A stretch of DNA of 52,334 bases, taken from assembly GCA_021811155.1 (NCBI GenBank), contig JAJZPO010000008.1, positions 1 to 52,334 on the forward strand, read 5' to 3'. This document shows, one piece after another, positions 34,648-43,678 of the stretch. The notes under the pieces are model-generated. The model made no database searches and had not been told where the DNA came from. It worked only from the letters and a program-made list of their open reading frames with translations. This stretch comes from Bacillota bacterium. GTDB lineage: Bacteria > Bacillota > Desulfitobacteriia > Desulfitobacteriales > JAJXUE01. The first letter of the stretch is position 1; every line of letters starts with the position of its first letter. The position numbers were made by a program, and so were the translations under genes.

Positions 34648-36330
34648 GTGGCTAGAGTACGGGTGGCGATTGTCGGCGGGGGGCGGGGAGGCAGTTCCAT
34701 CTACCGGGCACTGCACTCCATGGAACACGTTGAGATTGCCGCGGTAGCTGATACGAACCCCGAGGCGCCGGCCATGCGCCTGGCGAGGGCTGACGGGATT
34801 TTTACCACAGGCAGCACGCGGGAGATTTGCGGCCTGCCTGATTTGCAGATAATTATTGAAGCAACCGGTTTGCCGGAGGTGCAGGCGGAAATCAGGCAGC
34901 TGAAGCAAGTCCAAACAGCCTTGATGGAAGCCGAAGTGGCCAACATGGTCATGACAATTATTGAGGAGAAAGAACAGCTGGCAGAAATCAAGCGGCTGAA
35001 GGGTGAATTGGACGCCGTGTTTGATTCGGTCCAGGAGGCGATTGAGGTGGCTGACAAGCGGGGCAAAATTACCTATGTTAATCCCGCCTTTACCAGGGTC
35101 ACGGGGATCCCGGCCAGGGACAGGGTGGGCCGCAACATTTTCGAAGTTTCGCCTGAAGGAGCGCTGGCCAGGGCGCTGCGCACCCATCAGCCTGTGTTTG
35201 GGCACCGTTCCCGGGTTGGTGGCTCCACCGCCGAGGTTGTTTCCAATTCCGCCCCTATAGTGGTGGACGGCAGGATGGAAGGGGCAGTAGTGGTATTCCA
35301 ACCTTTAAATGATATCTACAAACTCTGGGAGCAGCTGCAGAAAAGCACTTCTATTATTGAGGGCTTAAACCACCGCATCGGGCAGATATCGGGGAGCAAA
35401 TATACCTTTGATGATATTACCGGCACCCATCCTGAATTTGAACGGGTGGTGAACCTGGCCCGGAAAGCGGCAGTACTTGACTCGGCGGTATTAATATTGG
35501 GCGAAAGCGGTACAGGCAAGGAGTTGTTCGCTCACGCCATCCATTCCGCCAGCAGGCGGCGGGAGCAGCCTCTTGTAAAGGTGAGCTGCGCCTCGATACC
35601 GCCCACCCTCTTGGAGAGCGAGTTATTCGGCCAGGAAAGTGAAGGGCCGGAGAAAATCAAGCTGGGCAAGCTGGAACTGGCTGAAGGCGGAACTATTTTT
35701 CTTGACGAGATCGGGGACATAAATTTTCACACCCAGGCCAAACTCCTGCGGGTGCTTCAGGACAAGGAATTTCAGCGGGTGGGCGGCGCTGAGGCCATCA
35801 AAGTCAATGTGCGGGTCATCGCCACTTCCAACCGCAACCTGAAGGAGATGGTGCAGCGGGGGGAATTCCGCCAGGACCTGTATTACAGGATCAATGTGGT
35901 GGAACTGCGCATCCCGCCCCTCAGGCACCATCCGGAAGATATTCCTGCCCACGTCCAGCACCTGGTGGCCAGCCTGAACAGAAAGTTGGGAAAAAAAATC
36001 AAGGGTGTCACCACCGAGGCGGAGGAACTCTTGCAGTCTTACCACTGGCCCGGCAATGTGAGGGAGCTGCAAAATGTGCTGGAGCGGGCCATGGTCACCG
36101 CTGAGGATGAAATCATCACTTATCAGCACCTTTTGCCCCTGGTGGAACAGCCTAAGGCCGGCACAGGCCTGCAGTTGGGCGACCTGATGCCCCTCAGCCA
36201 AATGGAAGGCATTCTGATCAGGCAGGCTCTTTCCCGCTATGGGGATTCGGTGGAAGGGAAGAAGAAGGCCGCCCAGGCCCTGAACATCTCCCTTGCCACT
36301 TTATATAACAAGCTGAAGAACCTGAACTAA
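34648..36330 (+). CDS. Regulator: N-terminal Rossmann-like domain, PAS, AAA+ (sigma-54 activator type), Fis-type HTH
   Basis: VRVAIVGGGRGGSSIYRAL; AVFDSVQEAIEVADKRGKITYVNPAFTRVTG (PAS); GESGTGKELFAHAIH (Walker A); GGTIFLDEIGD (Walker B); RYGDSVEGKKKAAQALNISLATLYNKLK (Fis). Confidence 0.9.
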   Translation: MARVRVAIVGGGRGGSSIYRALHSMEHVEIAAVADTNPEAPAMRLARADGIFTTGSTREICGLPDLQIIIEATGLPEVQAEIRQLKQVQTALMEAEVANMVMTIIEEKEQLAEIKRLKGELDAVFDSVQEAIEVADKRGKITYVNPAFTRVTGIPARDRVGRNIFEVSPEGALARALRTHQPVFGHRSRVGGSTAEVVSNSAPIVVDGRMEGAVVVFQPLNDIYKLWEQLQKSTSIIEGLNHRIGQISGSKYTFDDITGTHPEFERVVNLARKAAVLDSAVLILGESGTGKELFAHAIHSASRRREQPLVKVSCASIPPTLLESELFGQESEGPEKIKLGKLELAEGGTIFLDEIGDINFHTQAKLLRVLQDKEFQRVGGAEAIKVNVRVIATSNRNLKEMVQRGEFRQDLYYRINVVELRIPPLRHHPEDIPAHVQHLVASLNRKLGKKIKGVTTEAEELLQSYHWPGNVRELQNVLERAMVTAEDEIITYQHLLPLVEQPKAGTGLQLGDLMPLSQMEGILIRQALSRYGDSVEGKKKAAQALNISLATLYNKLKNLN

Positions 36331-36355
36331 CGCTAGAAAGGAGCAAGATTTAGGA

Positions 36356-36964
36356 ATGAGCAGTAAGTATCATTTTGTGGTCCGCAGGGTCCATTCCTTG
36401 CTGGGACTGCTGCCAATCGGGATTTTCCTGGCCTTCCATCTTACTTTGAACATCTTGGCAACCAACAGCCCGGAGAGGTATGAGAAGGTCATCAATACTA
36501 TGCGCGAAACACCGGGGATTTTTCTGGTAGAGCTTGTCATAATTTTTCTTCCTATCCTGTTTCATGCGGCTTACGGCTTGATTGTGGTGTACGGCGGGGG
36601 AGTGAATACTCTCCGCTACCAGTATTTCCGCAATTGGTATTATTTGCTGCAGAGGATTACAGGCATTATCACTCTGATTTTTGTCGCTTTCCATGTGTTT
36701 ACACTGAGGGTGGACGGTGCAACAGCCCAAGCTACAGTGACCGCCTTGACTGATTTTGTCAAGACACCTTTCGGACTTGTATTTTATGTTGTTGGTGTGC
36801 TTTCAGCCATTTTCCACTTTGCCAACGGTTTGTGGGCTTTTCTCATTACCTGGGGCATCACTATCGGGCCCCGGTCACAAAAGGTATCTACCTGGGTTTG
36901 CAGCGGAGTATTCGTTATCCTCGCTGCGGTAGCGCTGAAAACCCTGGCGCAGCTCTTAGCTTAA
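36356..36964 (+). CDS. sdhC: Succinate dehydrogenase/fumarate reductase cytochrome b558 subunit
   Basis: Multi-TM; FVVRRVHSLLGLLPIGIFLAFHLTLN, RITGIITLIFVAFHVF; immediately upstream of A and B subunits. Confidence 0.88.
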   Translation: MSSKYHFVVRRVHSLLGLLPIGIFLAFHLTLNILATNSPERYEKVINTMRETPGIFLVELVIIFLPILFHAAYGLIVVYGGGVNTLRYQYFRNWYYLLQRITGIITLIFVAFHVFTLRVDGATAQATVTALTDFVKTPFGLVFYVVGVLSAIFHFANGLWAFLITWGITIGPRSQKVSTWVCSGVFVILAAVALKTLAQLLA

Positions 36965-36988
36965 GCTGACGGGAAAGGAAGGTAAGTA

Positions 36989-38740
36989 ATGAGTAAGATT
37001 GTGATTGTTGGCGGCGGTCTGGCAGGTTTGATGGCAACCATCAAGGCGGCTGAAGCCGGGGTATCCGTTGACCTGCTCAGCCTGGTGCCGGTTAAACGTT
37101 CTCACTCGGTGTGCGCCCAGGGAGGCATCAATGGTGCGGTCAATACCAAGGGGGAAGGGGACTCCCCCTGGGAACACTTTGACGATACTATCTATGGCGG
37201 GGATTTTCTGGCTAACCAGCCTCCGGTAAAGAACATGTGCGAGGCTGCCCCGGGCATTATCCACCTGATGGACCGCATGGGGGTAATGTTTAACCGGACC
37301 CCTGAGGGACTTTTGGATTTTCGCCGCTTTGGCGGCACGAAACGTCACAGGACAGCTTTTGCCGGCGCGACTACCGGGCAACAGCTCCTCTATGCCCTGG
37401 ACGAGCAGGTGCGCCGCTATGAAGTGGAAGGTCTGGTGCGCAAATACGAGGGCTGGGACTTTTTGAGCGCCGTGATTGACGCAGAAGGTGTTTGCCGCGG
37501 CGTGACAGCCCAGGACATGAAGAGCATGGAAATCAAGGCTTTCCCCGGCGATGCGGTAATCATGGCCACGGGAGGCCCCGGCATTATCTACGGCAAGAGC
37601 ACCAACTCCACCATCAACACCGGAACTGCAGCTTCCGAGCTCTATCAGCAGGGAGTGTATTACGCCAACGGCGAGTTTATCCAGATCCACCCTACGGCAA
37701 TCCCGGGGGACGACAAGCTCCGCCTGATGTCCGAGTCCGCCCGGGGTGAAGGGGGCAGGGTCTGGACCTACAAAGACGGCAAACCCTGGTACTTTCTCGA
37801 GGAGAAATACCCGGCCTACGGCAACCTGGTTCCGCGTGATATCGCCACCCGGGAGATATTTCACGTCTGCGTGGACCTGAAGCTTGGCATCAACGGGGAA
37901 AACATGGTTTACCTTGACCTGTCCCACATGGACCCCCATGTGCTGGATGTCAAACTAGGCGGTATCCTGGAAATCTATGAAAAATTCGTGGGTGATGACC
38001 CGCGCAAAGTTCCCATGCGGATTTTTCCGGCCGTGCACTACTCCATGGGCGGACTCTGGGTCGATTTCAACCAAATGACCAATATCCCCGGTTTGTTTGC
38101 CGCCGGTGAGTGCGAGTACCAGTATCACGGCGCCAACCGGTTGGGGGCAAACTCGCTGCTTTCCGCCATTTACGGCGGCATGGTTGCCGGACCCAATGCG
38201 GTGGCATTTATCAGCGGTCAGAAAAAGGCTGCAGGAGATGTGCCGAACAATGTCTTTGAAGCTGAAGTGAAGCGCCAGGCGGACAAATTCGCCGGTATTA
38301 GCGCCATGCGCGGCAGTGAGAACCCCTATAAGATCCACAGGGAATTGGGCGAGGTAATGACTGAAAACGTCACAGTAGTTCGCTACAATGACAGATTGAA
38401 GGAAACAGACAATAAGATCCTGGAATTGATGGAACGCTACAAGCAGATAGACATCAATGACAGCGTCAAGTGGTCCAGCCAGGCCGCTCAGTTTACCAGG
38501 CACCTTTGGAACATGCTTGAGATGGCCCGGGTGATTACCATCGGCGCCTTAAACCGCAATGAAAGCCGGGGCGCCCATTACAAGCCCGACTTCCCGGAGC
38601 GCGACGACGCCAACTGGCTGAAAACGACCAAGGCCAAATGGACACCCGGCGGGCCGGTCTTTGAGTACGAGGACGTGGATGTTTCCCTGATCAAGCCTCG
38701 TCCCCGCAAGTATGACGTAGACAAGGAGGTAGCCAAGTAA
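36989..38740 (+). CDS. sdhA: Succinate dehydrogenase/fumarate reductase flavoprotein subunit
   Basis: IVGGGLAGLMATIKAAEAG; SVCAQGGINGAVNTKGEGDSPWEHFDDT; HPTAIPGDDKLRLMSESARGEGG. Confidence 0.95.
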   Translation: MSKIVIVGGGLAGLMATIKAAEAGVSVDLLSLVPVKRSHSVCAQGGINGAVNTKGEGDSPWEHFDDTIYGGDFLANQPPVKNMCEAAPGIIHLMDRMGVMFNRTPEGLLDFRRFGGTKRHRTAFAGATTGQQLLYALDEQVRRYEVEGLVRKYEGWDFLSAVIDAEGVCRGVTAQDMKSMEIKAFPGDAVIMATGGPGIIYGKSTNSTINTGTAASELYQQGVYYANGEFIQIHPTAIPGDDKLRLMSESARGEGGRVWTYKDGKPWYFLEEKYPAYGNLVPRDIATREIFHVCVDLKLGINGENMVYLDLSHMDPHVLDVKLGGILEIYEKFVGDDPRKVPMRIFPAVHYSMGGLWVDFNQMTNIPGLFAAGECEYQYHGANRLGANSLLSAIYGGMVAGPNAVAFISGQKKAAGDVPNNVFEAEVKRQADKFAGISAMRGSENPYKIHRELGEVMTENVTVVRYNDRLKETDNKILELMERYKQIDINDSVKWSSQAAQFTRHLWNMLEMARVITIGALNRNESRGAHYKPDFPERDDANWLKTTKAKWTPGGPVFEYEDVDVSLIKPRPRKYDVDKEVAK

Positions 38741-39486
38741 TGTCTAATGTCATTGAGCTAAGGATTAAGCGGCAGGACGGTCCCGGCCAGCCTTCCAGCT
38801 GGGAGACCTTTAAGATTCCCTACCGGCCCAAGCTGAATGTAATTTCTGTCCTGATGGAAATCCAGCAAAACCCGGTGAATGCGGCAGGGAAAAGGACTAC
38901 CCCGGTAGTCTGGGAGTGCAACTGCCTGGAAGAAGTGTGCGGCGCCTGTACCATGAACATCAACGGACAGGCCCGGCAGGCCTGCACCGCCCTGATCGAC
39001 CAGTTGAAGCAGCCTATCGTGCTGGAACCCCTGAGGAAGTTTCCGCTTGTGCGCGATCTGATGGTTGACCGGACAGTTATGTTTGACAACCTGAAAAAGG
39101 TGCGGGCCTGGATTCCGATTGACGGTACCTATGATCTGGGCGCGGGGCCAAGGATGGCTGAGGCCAAGCGGCAGTGGGCCTACGAGCTCTCCAAATGCAT
39201 GACCTGCGGCTGCTGCACCGAATCCTGTCCCCAGTTCAATGCCCGCTCGAAGTTTATGGGCCCGGCGGCAATTTCCCAGGTGAGATTGTTCAACGCCCAC
39301 CCCACAGGCGAGATGAACAAGCATGAACGCCTGGAGGTCCTGCTGGAAGAAGGCGGCATCGCCGACTGCGGCAACGCCCAGAACTGCGTCAGGGCCTGCC
39401 CCAAAGGAATTCCCCTCACCACCTCTCTGGCCGACCTCAACCGGGAAGCCAACAAGTTCGCCGTGGACCGCTGGCTGCGGAAGTAG
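38740..39486 (+). CDS. sdhB: Succinate dehydrogenase/fumarate reductase iron-sulfur subunit
   Basis: CNCLEEVCGACTMNINGQARQAC, SKCMTCGCCTESCPQFN, CVRACPKGIPL. Confidence 0.95.
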   Translation: MSNVIELRIKRQDGPGQPSSWETFKIPYRPKLNVISVLMEIQQNPVNAAGKRTTPVVWECNCLEEVCGACTMNINGQARQACTALIDQLKQPIVLEPLRKFPLVRDLMVDRTVMFDNLKKVRAWIPIDGTYDLGAGPRMAEAKRQWAYELSKCMTCGCCTESCPQFNARSKFMGPAAISQVRLFNAHPTGEMNKHERLEVLLEEGGIADCGNAQNCVRACPKGIPLTTSLADLNREANKFAVDRWLRK

Positions 39487-39521
39487 ATGCTCAATAGCTG
39501 AAGTCCGGGTAACGCTTCGAA

Positions 39522-39548
39522 GTGTCAGGGGGACTGGTACATTGACAC
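39522..39548. repeat. REP-like imperfect palindrome
   Basis: GTGTCAGGGGGACTGGTACATTGACAC. Confidence 0.5.
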
Positions 39549-39572
39549 CGCAAGCGTTCACGCCAAAGATGA

Positions 39573-39599
39573 GTGTCAAGGGACCTGTCCCCATGACAC
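39573..39599. repeat. REP-like imperfect palindrome
   Basis: GTGTCAAGGGACCTGTCCCCATGACAC; followed by a partial echo CCCCATGACACG. Confidence 0.55.
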
Positions 39600-39713
39600 G
39601 CTTTCCCCATGACACGCTTCCATAGGGGAAGCCTGAACCATTCTGACTTCTGACTCCTTGAGTTCTGAATTCTCCCTCAAAGAATATCCAAAAATGAAAG
39701 GAATGATTTCCTA

Positions 39714-40940
39714 ATGTCACTGCGTGAAGACGCACTGAAGCTCCACCGCGACAACAGAGGCAAAATAGTCGTGCAAAGCAAAGTTCCCGTGCGGGACTCC
39801 CGCGACTTGAGCCTGGCCTACTCGCCCGGGGTTGCCGAACCCTGCAAGGAAATTGCGCAAAACCAGGAGCTGGTGGACGTATATACCAACCGGGGCAACA
39901 TGGTGGCTGTGGTATCCAACGGCACAGCCGTCCTGGGCCTTGGAGACATCGGAGCCTACGCCGCCATGCCGGTAATGGAAGGCAAGTCCGTCTTGTTCAA
40001 GTCCTTTGCCGGAGTTGACGCATTTCCGATCTGCCTGGGAACCAAAGACATCGACAGAATCGTTGATGCCGTTAAACTGCTCGAGCCCACCTTCGGAGGC
40101 ATCAACCTGGAAGACATCGGCGCCCCCGCCTGCTTTGAAATCGAAGAGCGGTTGAAAGCCGAGATGAATATCCCTGTCTTTCATGATGACCAGCACGGCA
40201 CGGCAATAGTCACCATGGCGGGCATGATCAACGCCCTCAAGATCGTCAAAAAAGAAATGAAAGACATCAAGGTCGTCACCAGCGGCGCCGGAGCTGCCGG
40301 GGTTGCCATCATCAAGCTCTTGATGAGCATGGGTGTCAAAGACGTCATCATGTGCGACAGCAAAGGGGCCATTTATGAAGGACGCCCCAGCGGCATGAAC
40401 AAGTACAAAGATGAAATCGCCGCCAAAACCAACCGCGGCATGGTAAAAGGCGACCTGGCTGAAGCCCTGGCCGGCGCCGACGTGTTTATCGGAGTTTCGG
40501 TTGCCGATGCCGTAACACCGGAGATGGTGAAGTCCATGGCCAAAGACCCGATTATTTTCGCCATGGCCAACCCGGTTCCGGAAATCATGCCGGAACTTGC
40601 CAGAGAGGCCGGGGCTGCTGTAGTCGGAACCGGGCGCTCCGATTACCCCAACCAGATCAACAATGTGGCCGCCTTCCCCGGCATCTTCCGCGGCGCCCTG
40701 GATGCCAAGGCCACTAGCATCAATGAAGCGATGAAAGTGGCTGCAGCCTATGCCATCGCAGGTCTGGTATCCGCTGAGGAGTTGAGCGCCGACTACATCA
40801 CACCCAGGGCCTTTGATCCCCGCCTGGCCCCCGCTGTGGCCGGAGCGGTAGCCAAGGCTGCCCTGGAGAGCGGTGTGGCCCGTGTCCAGGTAGACCCTGA
40901 GGTTGTCGCCCAGCATGTACGCGAATTGGTCGGAAAATAA
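39714..40940 (+). CDS. Malic enzyme
   Basis: KVPVRDSRDLSLAYSPGVAEPCKEI, NGTAVLGLGDIGAYAAMPVMEGKSVLFK, FHDDQHGTAIV. Confidence 0.93.
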   Translation: MSLREDALKLHRDNRGKIVVQSKVPVRDSRDLSLAYSPGVAEPCKEIAQNQELVDVYTNRGNMVAVVSNGTAVLGLGDIGAYAAMPVMEGKSVLFKSFAGVDAFPICLGTKDIDRIVDAVKLLEPTFGGINLEDIGAPACFEIEERLKAEMNIPVFHDDQHGTAIVTMAGMINALKIVKKEMKDIKVVTSGAGAAGVAIIKLLMSMGVKDVIMCDSKGAIYEGRPSGMNKYKDEIAAKTNRGMVKGDLAEALAGADVFIGVSVADAVTPEMVKSMAKDPIIFAMANPVPEIMPELAREAGAAVVGTGRSDYPNQINNVAAFPGIFRGALDAKATSINEAMKVAAAYAIAGLVSAEELSADYITPRAFDPRLAPAVAGAVAKAALESGVARVQVDPEVVAQHVRELVGK

Positions 40941-41277
40941 CGCGCTTGTTCATTCGGAACATGTGTCAGCGGTTATAAACTTCACAAGTGTTTTCCCAAG
41001 GGTGAACGGGGCGGCTTAGCCGCCCTGTTTCTTTTGTATGATTTGTGTCCGGGCGAATCCCTTGCAGGATTTGCGTAATCTGCGCAGAGTCAAAGGAGTG
41101 ATTTTTCAGGGCAGGCTGTTGCGTTGGGAAAAATGAAACGTTAAGGGCAAAGGCGCGGCTCAAGTATAAAGTAAGGTGCAATTTCACATAATTAATGGAA
41201 GAAAAGGCGCAATCCGTCATTATGTGAATAGACAAAAAATTATGTTTCTCGACAAAATTGTAGTAAAATAAACAAAT

Positions 41278-41928
41278 GTGGGGAAATTTGTCGAAAAGGT
41301 AGTGGTTAGAATTCTTAAGCCGTCCTTACTCGCCCAACGTCCGAACAGGGAAGTTCTAATTGGCTTATTCATTTTAGCCTGTTTCATTGCAGCCCTGCTT
41401 TGTTCAGTGGCAATATCCATGCTCACTGTCAAGGTTTCTGCGATTACTGCCCCGGACAATGTTGACTTTTTAGTCAAGTCCAATAATCAAGTGTTTGACC
41501 TGGTCCCGGGTGATGTGCTGCGGATTGAGCGTACCTCTGTCAAAAAAGCCTTTGCGGGTCAAGATACTGAGATACTCAAGATTTATACCACGCAAGGATT
41601 TATCTATGCTGTCCCCGATGACTCGTACTATGCCGCTGTGCAGCAATTGGCGGTGGCTGCGCTGCGGCTGAACGGAGCGTTGGATCAGGCAGGCGCTCAG
41701 GTATGGATGAAAAATAACGATGAGAAGACCCTGGATGCAGTGAGGCAGAAAGCTTATGCCGTCGGTACGCAGGAAGACAGGCGGCCCGTGCTGTTTGCGG
41801 TTTTGGGGCTGCAAAACCTTCTCCTGGTTGCTTCCGGGCTGGCGACTCTGCTGCTTATCTTCCCGCTTCGCCTTGACAAAGATGCGGAAAGAGCCCCTGT
41901 GCCAACCCGGGTCGAACAGCCGGCGTAA
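41278..41928 (+). CDS. Membrane protein of unknown function (two TMs flanking an extracytoplasmic domain)
   Basis: TMs VLIGLFILACFIAALLCSVAISML and LLLVASGLATLLLIFPLRL; 216-aa ORF; start codon uncertain. Confidence 0.6.
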   Translation: MGKFVEKVVVRILKPSLLAQRPNREVLIGLFILACFIAALLCSVAISMLTVKVSAITAPDNVDFLVKSNNQVFDLVPGDVLRIERTSVKKAFAGQDTEILKIYTTQGFIYAVPDDSYYAAVQQLAVAALRLNGALDQAGAQVWMKNNDEKTLDAVRQKAYAVGTQEDRRPVLFAVLGLQNLLLVASGLATLLLIFPLRLDKDAERAPVPTRVEQPA

Positions 41929-42300
41929 GTCGAGGTCCGAGGTCAGACCTGCATGCCGCTAAGTGGCACCACTGATGAAGGAAAACAGACCGATATGCAC
42001 AATAAGGATGAAAGGCGCTGAATTGGATCGCCTGGGGCTGCAGCTGGCAGACCTTGGTTATTACAACCAGGGTCTCTTTTTTCATAAAAGGCGAGAAGAC
42101 CCCCATCCTCAATAGGTGGTGGGATGAATCGCCGGCTTCAAACCCAAACACCCGTTCTCAAAACGTCAGCTATTTAGAAGTTGAGAGACAACTCAATTCT
42201 GAAACCCGAATCCTATCTTTCTGTTTTGGTTTTGTCCCGCATACATATCAATAGGCGCATGCAAGGCGCGGGGCAGCATTGCGCAAAGGGGGAGTGTGAA

Positions 42301-43161
42301 ATGGTGGGCAGCTTTGACTATCTGCGGCCCCAAAGCCTGGCCGAGGCCCTGGAATTCTTGCACAAACAACCGGAAACGTGCAGGGTTTTGGCTGGGGGGA
42401 CGGATTTATTGGTCCTCATTCGCAGGAGTGTGGCATCGCCCGCTCATCTGCTGGATATTAAAGCGCTGCCGGAGACAGGGCGGTTTGAGTATACCCTGGG
42501 GGAAGGGCTGTTGATCGGGGCCGCCGTAACTGTTAACCGGCTGGCGGAATCGCCCCTCGTGAGGGAGAAATACCCTGCCCTGGCTGATGCGGCCGGGGCG
42601 CTTGCCACTTACCAGGTGCGCAACCGGGCGACACTCGTGGGCAACATCTGCAACGCTTCACCGGGGTCTGATCTGGCCCCGGCCCTGCTGGTGTTCGAGG
42701 CTAGGGTCCGAGTCAAGTCCTTAAATGGGAGCCGGGAGATTCCAATCGATGAGTTTTTCACCGGGGTGAAAAAGACCGTCCTCAAGCCTGATGAGCTGGT
42801 GACGGAAGTTTTCCTGCCTGATCCGGGGGAAGGGGATAAGAGCGTTTACCTGAAACAGGGGAGGGTAAAGGGGCATGACCTGGCAGTGGCCGGGGTTGCT
42901 GTCCGCCTGACAGGGTCGAAAAAACTCTGCCTCGCCGTCTCAGCGCTGGCGCCTGCCCCGCTGCGCCTAAGGCATTTGGAAGAGATGCTCAATGCAGTTG
43001 GTTTTGATGCTGTAACGGCTGAAAAGGCTGCGCTGGAGGTAGAACATTTTATCCGGCCGATATCCGACATCCGGGCATCAGCCGAATATAGGAAACATAT
43101 AGCGGCAGCGCTGCTCAAACGGGCCATCCGACACTGTGAAGGGGGCGGAAAAAGTGCGTGA
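42301..43161 (+). CDS. Molybdenum hydroxylase FAD-binding subunit (second set)
   Basis: MVGSFDYLRPQSLAEALEFLHKQPETCRVLAGGTDLLVLIR; YQVRNRATLVGNICNASPGSDLAPALL; RBS gggggag. Confidence 0.92.
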   Translation: MVGSFDYLRPQSLAEALEFLHKQPETCRVLAGGTDLLVLIRRSVASPAHLLDIKALPETGRFEYTLGEGLLIGAAVTVNRLAESPLVREKYPALADAAGALATYQVRNRATLVGNICNASPGSDLAPALLVFEARVRVKSLNGSREIPIDEFFTGVKKTVLKPDELVTEVFLPDPGEGDKSVYLKQGRVKGHDLAVAGVAVRLTGSKKLCLAVSALAPAPLRLRHLEEMLNAVGFDAVTAEKAALEVEHFIRPISDIRASAEYRKHIAAALLKRAIRHCEGGGKSA

Positions 43162-43678
43162 ACAGCCTTCCAACACTGGCGAAACCGGCGGGACGGACCG
43201 GGTACGCCTAAGCTGTGTTGTCAACGGTGAAAAAGTCAGCGCTCTGGTGGAACCACACCTGACCCTGTTGTCGTTCCTGCGGCAGGAGTTGAAGCTCTTA
43301 GGCGTCAAGGAGGGCTGCGGGGAAGGAGAATGCGGCGCCTGCACCGTGATCATGAACGGGAACGCTGTGAATTCCTGCCTGACGCTGGCCCTGGAAGCCG
43401 AGGGTGCCCGGATTCTCACCGTGGAGGGTTTGAGCAACGGGGGAGGGCTGTCTGCCCTGCAGGAGGAGTTTGTCAAGCATGATGCCCTGCAGTGCGGTTT
43501 TTGCACCCCAGGCATGCTGATGTCAGCAAGGGCCCTTTTGGACCGCAACCCTGACCCTGGCACGGAAGAGATTAAAGAGGCTGTGGCGGGGAACCTCTGC
43601 CGTTGTACAGGCTATTATCCAATTCTTGAGGCGATTACTGCCGCCGCCAAGCGGGAAAGGGAGGGTGAGCAGAGGTGA
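43136..43678 (+). CDS. Molybdenum hydroxylase [2Fe-2S] subunit (second set)
   Basis: GCGEGECGACTVIMNGNAVNSC, QCGFCTPGMLMSA, GNLCRCTGYYPI; true start may be slightly downstream. Confidence 0.92.
   Translation: MKGAEKVREQPSNTGETGGTDRVRLSCVVNGEKVSALVEPHLTLLSFLRQELKLLGVKEGCGEGECGACTVIMNGNAVNSCLTLALEAEGARILTVEGLSNGGGLSALQEEFVKHDALQCGFCTPGMLMSARALLDRNPDPGTEEIKEAVAGNLCRCTGYYPILEAITAAAKREREGEQR

Noticed and set aside
36956-37939. 327-aa minus-strand ORF antisense to SdhA
   Set aside because: Shadow ORF; the plus-strand flavoprotein is unambiguous.
39717-40916. 399-aa minus-strand ORF antisense to malic enzyme
   Set aside because: Translation lacks recognisable motifs and mirrors codon bias of the real plus-strand gene.
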